Assembly: GCA_023267195.1 (NCBI GenBank) | Contig: JAHFNT010000003.1 | Span: 74,841 to 121,967 of the forward strand | Direction: 5' to 3' | DNA from: Candidatus Nomurabacteria bacterium | Lineage (GTDB): Bacteria; Patescibacteriota; Minisyncoccia; Phycocordibacterales; UBA9973 | Length of the DNA stretch: 47,127 nucleotides | In this document: positions 1 to 8,560 of the stretch, one piece after another | How the letters are laid out: each line of letters starts with the position of its first letter | Position numbering within the stretch: the first letter of the stretch is position 1 | Program-made: the position numbers and the translations under genes | Notes under the pieces: model-generated | The model's database searches: none | The model's input: only the letters and a program-made list of their open reading frames with translations | What the model was told of the DNA's origin: nothing

Positions 1-7
1 TGAATTA

Positions 8-3000
8 TTGTGGCCAACAATATCTGAATTAGAAGAAACCAGAAGAGATCCTGAGGGGCTTAGAGACTTCAGAAGAACAGAACTCACGGAAACAGAGAGG
101 TTATCTGATGCCGCGGGATTGGCAGCCTCCGGTGCACCTGTTACCAAAAAGGTTACAGAACCGGAAACTGCAACGGGTTTAGGGGTAGATAGGGAAAAAA
201 CAGAGGAGGCCCGTGCGTTACAAAAAACAAGGGAGGAAGTTACCGTAAAGGCTACTCCTGTGACTACGCCGGACTCTGTGTCTGCACTAAAATCAGAAGA
301 ATTCTGGACAAGAGCAGGAATATCGGAACAAACCCCACCCACTCCCGATACTGTGGTAGAGCCTGAAGCAGTAAGACCTGCGCCTGTGCTATCACAACAA
401 CTACGTGGACCTAGAATAAATTTATTAAAGGAAGAAAATAGGAAAGCAAAACCCATCAACGTTGGAAAGAAACTAGCAAAAGATCTTGGTGGTAAAATGG
501 TAAGTGGATTAAAAAAACTTGTTACAAAAGAAGCTCCGACTACACCTAAAACTTCACAAGAGCAGGTTGCTGATTTTGTCGCCAAGTTTGATCTAGAATC
601 ATTACTCCCCGCAGAATTTGGAAGACTAGAAGAAGCACAAAAACTGAAAGTAATTCAGGATCTAAAGCGCAGAATCGTGGATATTGTAAAATCAGATGCG
701 CAGACACAATATTCGGAAGGTTTGAAAGAGAAACCACTTGCAAAATCTGTAGTTAATTCGATAGTCTTCTCTCCTGTAGTTAATTCCATATTTAGAGAAA
801 CAGATTTAAAAGATCTAGAAAAAAAAGTTTTTGAAAAATTAAAAGACTCTTTTGAAGGAAGAGAGTTAATTAGAAAAGATTTGGAAATAATCTGCAAAAG
901 AGTCTCCGCTCAGAAGGTTGAACAAAACTCAACCGGCGAAGCTTTTGTATTTTATCTAGACAATGAACTCCACACACCCGAGGAGGCTACTTTTAATTCC
1001 AAGGCTAATGAGTTTGCAAAAATACCATACGAATGGGGACAAGAGGGAGGCGGAAAACATAAAAAAGTTTATGGGAAAGCACGAGCGGAATACCAAAAAG
1101 CCAGAGAAGAATTATTAAGGATAGCGGGAACTAAATCTCCAGAAGAAAGAGAACGTACTCTACTAACACTGCTTGAAGCAGATAACGCTGTCCTAATGGA
1201 ACAGCTTTTGAATACCCACCCAGAATTTGAAGAAGCGTTAGATGATTTTGGGAAAAGCGCCGGTGGAAAAGAAATAATAAAAACCGGTTGGAATTTCTTG
1301 CAAACGCTAACTGGCGGAAAAAACACAACGAATAAATTGATAGCCGCTGGAGGATTCGGGGCCAGAATGCTTGCCAGGGGAGCAGCTGTCACCTCAGGCA
1401 CAACTATCATTACCGCCATCGCCGCGCCAATTATTGGAGGAGCGGTTGGTGGATTACGCGGTAGAATAAGGGCCAACGAAACTCTGGACGAAAAACTAAA
1501 AGGAGCACGACATGGAAAGAAGGACGAGAGCAAAGAAGCTGCAAATACCGTGAGTGCGGAAAATTTATCAAAGAGATTGGAGGATTTAATTAGAGCCTAC
1601 GAACAAGAACCAACTATGTGGTTTAGGGGCGGAGATCAGGAAGGAGAAGTGTTGCTCGCAGACGGTAAAGCGGTGGATAGGAAAGAGTCTAAATTGGTAA
1701 GCCACAATAGGATTGATCAACTGAAAAGAAGAATTGAATTCACAAGATCGAAAATTGAAGCAGGGTTGGTGGATTTTGGAGATGCAAAAAAAGCTTTAAA
1801 TAATCAATATAAATTAATAGAGAATTTGAATAGAGCTTTAGTTATCGGAGCTACTTTAGAAGATACAACCCGTAAAGATATTGATGCGAGATTGGAACAG
1901 TTTCTGTCATATAAACATGACAATATAATTGCAGCACAAAATGCATTTATAAAAAAACAAATGTGGAAGGGAGTGGCGATGGGCGCAGGATTTGCAACGG
2001 CTGGTTATACTTTGAGATACGTAGGAGAGCATTTGGGCTGGTGGGGAGAAAATGGAGCAGGGGGTGTTACTAAAAAAATTGAAACCCCTGGGTCTGGCTC
2101 ACACGGTTCTTTAGATAAATCTATAAAACTAACTAGTAGCCATGGAGGAGAGCAAGAAAAAATAGAGCTGGTGTCTTCGCATGACCACACAACTCCTAAA
2201 GTTGATACAGTTAAACTGGTAGCTTCACATGGAAAAGATGAAACCGAAATTCTTTCACCCTCAGAAACCACAGCCCCAGCCATTACCTTCACCGAACAAA
2301 GCATAAAATTTGAGCACGGTACGGGTGGAATCCAGGGAGTTATAGATTTGAGGGCACAAATTAAAGGCAGGTATCCAGATCTTTCTAAGGCTCCGCAAAG
2401 TGTACAGGATTTTATGAAAGAACCAAATGCTACAAAATTAGCCATTAAGCTGGGACTATTTCAACCAGGAACCGAAGATGGAAAAGAAAGTGCGTTGATT
2501 GGTGAAGGCTCAGTTTTAAAGTTTGATGAGCACGGAAATCTTTCTTTACATAACACATTAAATGGAAAAGAAAATACTTTGATCCACGGGAACAGCGCAG
2601 AAGTGGAAAAATACCATGGAAATATGTTTGATTCGGATCATAGCGCTCAAGTTCACATAGAGCCGAGCCCGGATGAGCAAATAGTAAAAATTCCAGAGGG
2701 AGCAAAATCATATCCTATTGATCACCCAGCTAATCCTGAAGTAGCAGCCGCTAGGGCAAAGGTGTTGGTTGGAATGGAAGAAGCAGCAAGTAAACAACAA
2801 GCTGGAAGTACGGCTGCAGAAACAGCCCAGGCGGAACATGTAACAACCGCAAAACCGGGGAGGGTAAATATGTTAGAAGAATATAAAAATATCAGAAAAG
2901 GAAATTCTCATTTTGCCAAAAATCCTTTCGATTTGACTCCAGCCAATCTAGTTGATGCTTATGAAACTCACCAAAGGAACATAAAATTTTTATTCCCCGA

Positions 3001-3253
3001 AGATAAAATCGGCGACTGGGAAGCTCTGAAAAAACTAAAAGCAAAAGACTGGGTGCAGGGAGGAGCTATCAGCGACGATTTTGATCCCTTTACGAAATAT
3101 CTTAACAAACTTTCAAATGCAACAGGACTTGACCCGAGGGGTTGGAGGCTTTTTGGTGGATACGAAACGAATGAATCATACATAGAGCGAGCACTACAAA
3201 AGGCAGCTAGTTTGCGGAAGTTAGGCAGGTTGGATTTAAAAGAATTGCAGTAA
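8..3253 (+). CDS. Large charged hypothetical membrane protein, possibly 5'-truncated by the window edge
   Basis: 1081-aa ORF starting at TTG at position 8, open upstream to the window edge. Charged, coiled-coil-like N-terminus, Gly/Ala hydrophobic segments (TIITAIAAPIIGGAVGG; GVAMGAGFATAGYTLRYVG), and a C-terminus resembling that of ORF 3613-5607. Confidence 0.75.
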   Translation: MWPTISELEETRRDPEGLRDFRRTELTETERLSDAAGLAASGAPVTKKVTEPETATGLGVDREKTEEARALQKTREEVTVKATPVTTPDSVSALKSEEFWTRAGISEQTPPTPDTVVEPEAVRPAPVLSQQLRGPRINLLKEENRKAKPINVGKKLAKDLGGKMVSGLKKLVTKEAPTTPKTSQEQVADFVAKFDLESLLPAEFGRLEEAQKLKVIQDLKRRIVDIVKSDAQTQYSEGLKEKPLAKSVVNSIVFSPVVNSIFRETDLKDLEKKVFEKLKDSFEGRELIRKDLEIICKRVSAQKVEQNSTGEAFVFYLDNELHTPEEATFNSKANEFAKIPYEWGQEGGGKHKKVYGKARAEYQKAREELLRIAGTKSPEERERTLLTLLEADNAVLMEQLLNTHPEFEEALDDFGKSAGGKEIIKTGWNFLQTLTGGKNTTNKLIAAGGFGARMLARGAAVTSGTTIITAIAAPIIGGAVGGLRGRIRANETLDEKLKGARHGKKDESKEAANTVSAENLSKRLEDLIRAYEQEPTMWFRGGDQEGEVLLADGKAVDRKESKLVSHNRIDQLKRRIEFTRSKIEAGLVDFGDAKKALNNQYKLIENLNRALVIGATLEDTTRKDIDARLEQFLSYKHDNIIAAQNAFIKKQMWKGVAMGAGFATAGYTLRYVGEHLGWWGENGAGGVTKKIETPGSGSHGSLDKSIKLTSSHGGEQEKIELVSSHDHTTPKVDTVKLVASHGKDETEILSPSETTAPAITFTEQSIKFEHGTGGIQGVIDLRAQIKGRYPDLSKAPQSVQDFMKEPNATKLAIKLGLFQPGTEDGKESALIGEGSVLKFDEHGNLSLHNTLNGKENTLIHGNSAEVEKYHGNMFDSDHSAQVHIEPSPDEQIVKIPEGAKSYPIDHPANPEVAAARAKVLVGMEEAASKQQAGSTAAETAQAEHVTTAKPGRVNMLEEYKNIRKGNSHFAKNPFDLTPANLVDAYETHQRNIKFLFPEDKIGDWEALKKLKAKDWVQGGAISDDFDPFTKYLNKLSNATGLDPRGWRLFGGYETNESYIERALQKAASLRKLGRLDLKELQ

Positions 3254-3286
3254 AAATTAAATTTTAATGTTATCATTAGAGCAATT

Positions 3287-3592
3287 ATGGAGGCAAGCAA
3301 ACAAACATTAGTGGATTTATTTGAACTGGACAAAGTGGCTCCAGAAAAAGCAGTGGAGATGGCGGGACGCTTGAGTAAATTAGTGTTTCAAGCTGTCTTG
3401 GTACGCGCCTTGCCACTCCTATCTGAACCAGACTTGGCAGAATATGAAAAAATGGTTGATGCAAAAGAGAATGGAGAGATAATCTTTAAATTTTTAGGCG
3501 AAAAAGTTCCAGACTTTCAAAAAATAGTAGAGGAAGAAGCAGAACTTTTGCGCAAAGAATTGGCAAGGGAGTTTGAAAAAGCGGGGGTTTAA
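3287..3592 (+). CDS. Small hypothetical helical protein (101 aa)
   Basis: ATG ORF between two same-strand ORFs, with TATCAT (3271-3276) 10 nt upstream of the start. Confidence 0.65.
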   Translation: MEASKQTLVDLFELDKVAPEKAVEMAGRLSKLVFQAVLVRALPLLSEPDLAEYEKMVDAKENGEIIFKFLGEKVPDFQKIVEEEAELLRKELAREFEKAGV

Positions 3593-3612
3593 AAAATATT
3601 TAAGAAAATAAA

Positions 3613-5607
3613 ATGGGAAAAGAAGATTTAACAAAAAAAGCAAGAAAGCGAATAAAACCAAGACAAGAAACTGCGCCCCTAACACAGAAAGAAGGAGAAC
3701 ATATAGAGAAAGATTTAGCTGCAGCACAAATACTTAAGGGGGTCAAGGGAAGAATAGATACGGGGAAAAAACTAAGAGAAAAATTAGAGGGTAATTTGAG
3801 TTTGGCACGTGCAGAACTATTTGAAAGAACAGCGTCAGTGAAAATAGCAGAGCCAGAAGAAGTGAAAGCAGCACTTGAAGAAGTAGAGGCACAGCAACCT
3901 ACGTCGCTAGAAAAAGTTGAAACTGTGGATGTTGCAGAATCAGTAGATACTAGTGATTTGCCAGAGGAGGTCAAAAAATTGATTAATGGCGAACTACAAA
4001 AAATAATAGATAAAACAAAATTAGCCAAAGACCTAGACGTTGCAAGTTTTTTGAAAACAGAAAAAGAACTGCTTAAAAGCAACCCTATAAAATATTTTAG
4101 CGAAAAAGCAATAAATACTGAAAAGCGTTTAAAACAAATTCAGGGAAGCAAAGTACTGCAAGAACTAGATGAAAGAACAGCGGAATCTTTAATTTTAAAG
4201 GATCGCACCGAAAACCTGCAAAAAATCTTAAGGGCATTAAGGGAGAGACGAGACGCCAGGCTATCATCAGCAAAATTTAATGAGATGGAGCCTATTTCCC
4301 GTGCCAATACAGAAAAAGTATTGGCGGCCATAGCTAAAGCTAAAACCACACAAATGGCACGTGGAGAAGAAGTTACACCCGCTCCTGTGCCAGAGGTGGT
4401 GGTAGAAGAAGGATCGGAATCGAAGGCAATAATTGAAAAAGCAAGAGGAACTTTAAAAGAAAGGGCGCTCAAGCTCGTTGAGCAAAGAAGAGAAGAAACA
4501 GAAGAGAACACGGGGAAGTCTTTATTTGGTAAAAAGTACAGAGTACTGATTACTGGAGCGGCAGCAGTATTAGCATCCGTCTTTTCATTGCATAAGCTAG
4601 ACAAAATTTTTGGGTCGGGGACAAAAATAGAAGATAAAAAATCTTCTATTTTGGCAGAAAGTGCAATCTCTGCAGAAGATAAAACAGTAATAAGAGAAAG
4701 ATTAGAAAAAGCTGGGGTAAAAATAAACCCACGGAGTTTTGAAAGAACAGTACCTGCAACATCAGAAACAAGTGCGGAAGAACCTCCGAAAGATGAAACA
4801 GAAATAGAAGAAGAGGAGGAGGACGAAGGAAACGAAAGAGTGTTTGGGTCTGTAACTGAAGCAAGGTCCAAAAAAATGAGGGCGCCAGAGGAACATGAAG
4901 AAAAACTGGAACCAGAACCAAAAATACATGGATTACCAAAACCTGTACTTCCTGTAGAGCCGGGAGAAGAGGAAAGATTGGAGTTTACAACAGAGGAAGA
5001 GACAGCGCCTGAAGATTTTATATTGAAACCTAAGGCAAAAAAGGAACCAGAAAAATCAGGGGGAGAAAAACTGACCAGAAGAGAACGAGAGAGAGAAGAA
5101 GTTTTAAGTAAATTAAAAATTACAAAATTTACTGAAGAAGAGGAACCTGAACCAGAGCCTGTACTGCAAACAGAACCAATTAAAGTTGAGACTTTGGATG
5201 AATACAGAAGGAGATTAGATGAAGGTGCGGTGGTACCAGAAGTAGAAGTAGAACAAAAACCTACTGAAGCTGAAAAAATAAAAGGGGAAATTGAAAAAAC
5301 AATGGATAATGCAGAAGCAGAAAAGGTAGTAGAACAAGAATCAGAAACAATAAATCCATTCCAGAACAGGGAAAACTTTATAAAATTTGTATGTAAAGAT
5401 GATTTGAAGAGATGGAATAATTTAAAAATCCTGAAGGCAGGATATGTGATAAAACATAAGATTACTGGGAAAAATGATCCGACTTTTGAACAATTAGTGC
5501 GATCTTTACGTGGTTTATCTGAATCGACGGGGAAAAAACCTAAGATTTGGTTCGGAAGAGAAACGGTTGGGGAATACGTAGATCGAATATTTGAAAGAAA
5601 AGGATAA
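3613..5607 (+). CDS. Glu/Lys-rich hypothetical protein with one TM segment and a C-terminal globular domain
   Basis: 664-aa ORF. TM segment YRVLITGAAAVLASVFSLHKL, acidic low-complexity region (EIEEEEEDEGNE), and a C-terminus alignable by eye to ORF 8-3253. Confidence 0.75.
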   Translation: MGKEDLTKKARKRIKPRQETAPLTQKEGEHIEKDLAAAQILKGVKGRIDTGKKLREKLEGNLSLARAELFERTASVKIAEPEEVKAALEEVEAQQPTSLEKVETVDVAESVDTSDLPEEVKKLINGELQKIIDKTKLAKDLDVASFLKTEKELLKSNPIKYFSEKAINTEKRLKQIQGSKVLQELDERTAESLILKDRTENLQKILRALRERRDARLSSAKFNEMEPISRANTEKVLAAIAKAKTTQMARGEEVTPAPVPEVVVEEGSESKAIIEKARGTLKERALKLVEQRREETEENTGKSLFGKKYRVLITGAAAVLASVFSLHKLDKIFGSGTKIEDKKSSILAESAISAEDKTVIRERLEKAGVKINPRSFERTVPATSETSAEEPPKDETEIEEEEEDEGNERVFGSVTEARSKKMRAPEEHEEKLEPEPKIHGLPKPVLPVEPGEEERLEFTTEEETAPEDFILKPKAKKEPEKSGGEKLTRREREREEVLSKLKITKFTEEEEPEPEPVLQTEPIKVETLDEYRRRLDEGAVVPEVEVEQKPTEAEKIKGEIEKTMDNAEAEKVVEQESETINPFQNRENFIKFVCKDDLKRWNNLKILKAGYVIKHKITGKNDPTFEQLVRSLRGLSESTGKKPKIWFGRETVGEYVDRIFERKG

Positions 5608-5630
5608 ACTATTTGTGCTATATTTGATTT

Positions 5631-7649
5631 GTGATACACCCAAAAGATCATTTGGACGGTTTGAATGATAGGCAAATAGAGGCGGCGCTTCATCTCGAGG
5701 GTCCGCTACTCATTGTGGCGGGTGCGGGTGCGGGGAAAACTAAAACTATCACGCATCGCATCGTAAATCTGATTAAAAATGGCGTGGCACCGGAGAAAAT
5801 TTTGGCAGTCACCTTTACCAACAAAGCGGCGAAGGAAATGCGCGAGAGAATTATGTCTGCTATGGGCGCCGAGAATCTTCTTGAGTGGGGTCTCTCGCAG
5901 GCCGGCGGGCCGAGAGGGAGCGCTCCGAGAGCACGCGGAGACAGCGACCGCACGAGAGAAGGATTTTCGGCGCCTTTCGTCAGCACTTTTCACTCACTCG
6001 GAGTTTATATTATAAAAGAAAATGCCAGACTGCTCGGGTTGACGAAGTATTTCACCATTTTAGATGAAGGGGATACTACCACGCTCATCAAAAATATACT
6101 GAAAGATCTAGGAATAGATCCAAAAATGTATGATCCCAGAAAAATAAAAAATATAATCTCGCGCGAAAAGGGAAAGTTTGTGCATTTGACTGATTATGCA
6201 GAACAAGAAAATGGAACCTTGGGTAAAATAGTGGCGCAGGTTTGGAATTTATATGAAAAACAAAAAACGAAAGAAAATTCTCTTGATTTTGATGATTTGC
6301 TCTTAAAAGCAACGAAGCTTCTGAAAGAAAATGAGGAGATTCGCAAAATTTACCAAGAAAAATGGGAATATATCCACGTGGACGAATATCAAGACACGAA
6401 TGAAGTTCAATATTTGATGTCTAAATTGCTTTCGGAAAAAAATAGGAATATTTGCGTTGTGGGAGATGCTGATCAAAATATTTATTCTTGGCGAGGAGCA
6501 AATCTAAAAAATATTTTGAGTTTTGAAAAGGATTATCCAAATGCCAAAATAATTTTACTTGAACAAAATTATCGCTCCACACAAAATATATTGGAAGCGG
6601 CCAATGAAATAATTAAGAAAAATAAATACCGACCGGATAAAAATTTATTTACTAAAAACAAAACGGGTGAAAAAATCGGGTTGTATGAAGCGCTTGATGA
6701 GACAGATGAAGCAGAATTTGTGGCAACAAAAGTTTTAGAAATTATGGATAAGGGATCCGCTTTTAGCGAAATTGCAGTTCTCTATCGCGCGAATTTCCAA
6801 TCACGCGCGCTAGAGGAGGCAATGCTTCGATACAATATTCCATATCAAGTTTTGGGCGTTAAATTTTTTGAAAGAAAAGAGATTAAAGACACCTTGGCGT
6901 ATTTGCGCGCAGCTTTGAATCCGGATAGTTTGTCGGATATAAAAAGAATTATAAATTTCCCGACGCGAGGCATCGGCAAAGTGACCTTGGCAAAAATTTT
7001 TGCAAATGATAAGGAAAACCTGCCGACAAAAGTGAAAATAAAAGTAAATAATTTTTATGAAACATTAGAGGAAATAAGGAGGGAAATAAAAATTTTAAAA
7101 ACAAGCGAAGTGATAAAATTTGTAGTGAAAAAGTCCGGCATTGAACAAGAACTCGCGAGTGGAACGGAAGAGGATCGAGAAAGATTGGAGAACATTAAAG
7201 AGCTCGCGACATTGGCCCTGAAGTATGATAATTTAACGGAGGGAGCTGGGGTAGAAAAACTTTTAGAGGATGCTTCGCTGGCATCAGATCAGGATAGTTT
7301 GATAGAAAGAGGGACAAAAAAAGAATTAGTAAATGCGGTCAAACTTATGACTGTCCATGCTTCAAAAGGACTTGAGTTTAAAGGGGTTTTTATCACTGGT
7401 CTCGAAGATGGACTTTTCCCGCATGAACGGCAAAATGAAGTGGAGGGGCAAGATATGGAGGAGGAAAGGAGGCTTTTCTATGTTGCGCTTACTCGCGCCA
7501 AAGAAAAATTATTTTTATCCTTCGCCAATTTTCGCACCATTTTCGGCTCGCGCCAGATTAACACTCCTTCAGAATTTATCTCCGACATTCCAGCCGATCT
7601 GCTAGAGAGGGAAGGCGAGGCAAAAGGAATAAAAACTATTTACATATGA
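5631..7649 (+). CDS. uvrD: UvrD/PcrA-family superfamily 1 DNA helicase
   Basis: Walker A GAGAGKTKTITHRI, DEYQDTN, GDADQNIYSWRGA, QNYRST, TVHASKGLEF and YVALTRAKE motifs. GTG start 6 nt after TATATT. Ends in an ATGA overlap with rsmA. Confidence 0.95.
   Translation: MIHPKDHLDGLNDRQIEAALHLEGPLLIVAGAGAGKTKTITHRIVNLIKNGVAPEKILAVTFTNKAAKEMRERIMSAMGAENLLEWGLSQAGGPRGSAPRARGDSDRTREGFSAPFVSTFHSLGVYIIKENARLLGLTKYFTILDEGDTTTLIKNILKDLGIDPKMYDPRKIKNIISREKGKFVHLTDYAEQENGTLGKIVAQVWNLYEKQKTKENSLDFDDLLLKATKLLKENEEIRKIYQEKWEYIHVDEYQDTNEVQYLMSKLLSEKNRNICVVGDADQNIYSWRGANLKNILSFEKDYPNAKIILLEQNYRSTQNILEAANEIIKKNKYRPDKNLFTKNKTGEKIGLYEALDETDEAEFVATKVLEIMDKGSAFSEIAVLYRANFQSRALEEAMLRYNIPYQVLGVKFFERKEIKDTLAYLRAALNPDSLSDIKRIINFPTRGIGKVTLAKIFANDKENLPTKVKIKVNNFYETLEEIRREIKILKTSEVIKFVVKKSGIEQELASGTEEDRERLENIKELATLALKYDNLTEGAGVEKLLEDASLASDQDSLIERGTKKELVNAVKLMTVHASKGLEFKGVFITGLEDGLFPHERQNEVEGQDMEEERRLFYVALTRAKEKLFLSFANFRTIFGSRQINTPSEFISDIPADLLEREGEAKGIKTIYI
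5865..5974. repeat. GC-rich imperfect palindrome inserted in frame in uvrD
   Basis: Outer arms GGCGCCGAGAATC (5865-5877) and GATTTTCGGCGCC (5962-5974) match 12/13. Inner arms TCTCTCG (5891-5897) and CGAGAGA (5953-5959). Perfect palindrome GGAGCGCTCC at 5917-5926. Confidence 0.7.
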
Positions 7650-8491
7650 AAATATTTCATCAAGCAAAAAAATCTTTAGGGCAAAACTTTTTAAAGTCCG
7701 AGGTCGCGCTTCAGAAAATTATTGAAGCGGGAGAAATAAAACAAGATGATGTAATTTTAGAAATTGGTCCAGGGAGGGGAGCGCTGACTAAAAAGCTTTT
7801 AGCTTCTAGCTGTCAGCTTATAGCTGTGGAGAAAGACAAAGAACTCTTTGATTTACTGAAAGAAAAATTCAAAGAAGAGATTTTATCTGGTCAACTAATT
7901 TTAATATGTGATGATATCTTGAATTTTAATCTAAGCTATAAGCTATTAACTAAAAGCTATAAGCTAATCGCCAATATTCCTTACAACATAACCGGCGCAA
8001 TTTTAAAAAAATTTCTGACAGAGAAACAGCAACCGGAACGCATGGTTTTACTAGTGCAACACGAAGTCGCGAAGCGCATAGTCGCGCGTGACAACAAAGA
8101 AAGTGTTCTCTCTATCTCAGTGAAGGCTTATGGGGAGCCTAAAATGATAATGAAGGTGGAGGCTCGATATTTTTCACCAGCACCCAAGGTGGATTCGGCT
8201 ATAATTTCTATAAAAAATATTTCCAGAAAGAATTTTACCTCACCTCCGGCCCCTCTCCTTGCCAAGGAGAGGGTGGCCCAAAAGTCTTCCGGGCCGGGTG
8301 AGGTGAATGAAGAAAATTTCTGGCAAATAGTAAAAACCGGCTTCGCCCATAAACGAAAAAAGCTTGCTAGCAATCTAAAATCCCTAAAATATTTTAAGTC
8401 TATGGGGCAAAAAGAGAAACTGGAAAAGCTGGGCAACAAAAGAGCAGAGGATTTAACACTTTCAGACTGGATTTCACTAGCTAAACAATAA
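7646..8491 (+). CDS. rsmA: 16S rRNA (adenine1518/1519-N6)-dimethyltransferase KsgA/RsmA
   Basis: Motifs KKSLGQNFL, ILEIGPGRGALT, VEKD and ANIPYNITGAIL; C-terminal KLGNKRAEDLTLSDW. Confidence 0.95.
   Translation: MKIFHQAKKSLGQNFLKSEVALQKIIEAGEIKQDDVILEIGPGRGALTKKLLASSCQLIAVEKDKELFDLLKEKFKEEILSGQLILICDDILNFNLSYKLLTKSYKLIANIPYNITGAILKKFLTEKQQPERMVLLVQHEVAKRIVARDNKESVLSISVKAYGEPKMIMKVEARYFSPAPKVDSAIISIKNISRKNFTSPPAPLLAKERVAQKSSGPGEVNEENFWQIVKTGFAHKRKKLASNLKSLKYFKSMGQKEKLEKLGNKRAEDLTLSDWISLAKQ
7790..7827. repeat. AGCT-rich repeat (AGCTTATAGCT family) within rsmA
   Basis: AAAAAGCTTTTAGCTTCTAGCTGTCAGCTTATAGCTGT. The same words recur at 7931, 16815, 16872, 17540 and 17591. Confidence 0.6.
7931..7967. 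repeat. AGCT-rich repeat (AGCTTATAGCT family) within rsmA
   Basis: CTAAGCTATAAGCTATTAACTAAAAGCTATAAGCTAA, translated in frame as LSYKLLTKSYKLI. Confidence 0.65.
8237..8304. repeat. Nested palindromic element in frame inside rsmA
   Basis: ACCTCACC (8237-8244)/GGTGAGGT (8297-8304); CCGGCCC (8246-8252)/GGGCCGG (8291-8297); CCCTCTCCTTG (8251-8261)/CAAGGAGAGGG (8263-8273), all perfect. Confidence 0.85.
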
Positions 8492-8560
8492 ACCCTAGGG
8501 TATAATTAACTCATAATTAAATTATTTTGGTTAAAACACAAAAGGATACTCTCAATCGTT

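Noticed and set aside
4140-5693. 517-aa minus-strand Ser-rich ORF
   Set aside because: It is the antisense of the Glu/Lys-rich ORF 3613-5607; the low-complexity Ser/Phe composition is what reverse-complemented GAA/AAA/AGA codons give. No recognisable motif.
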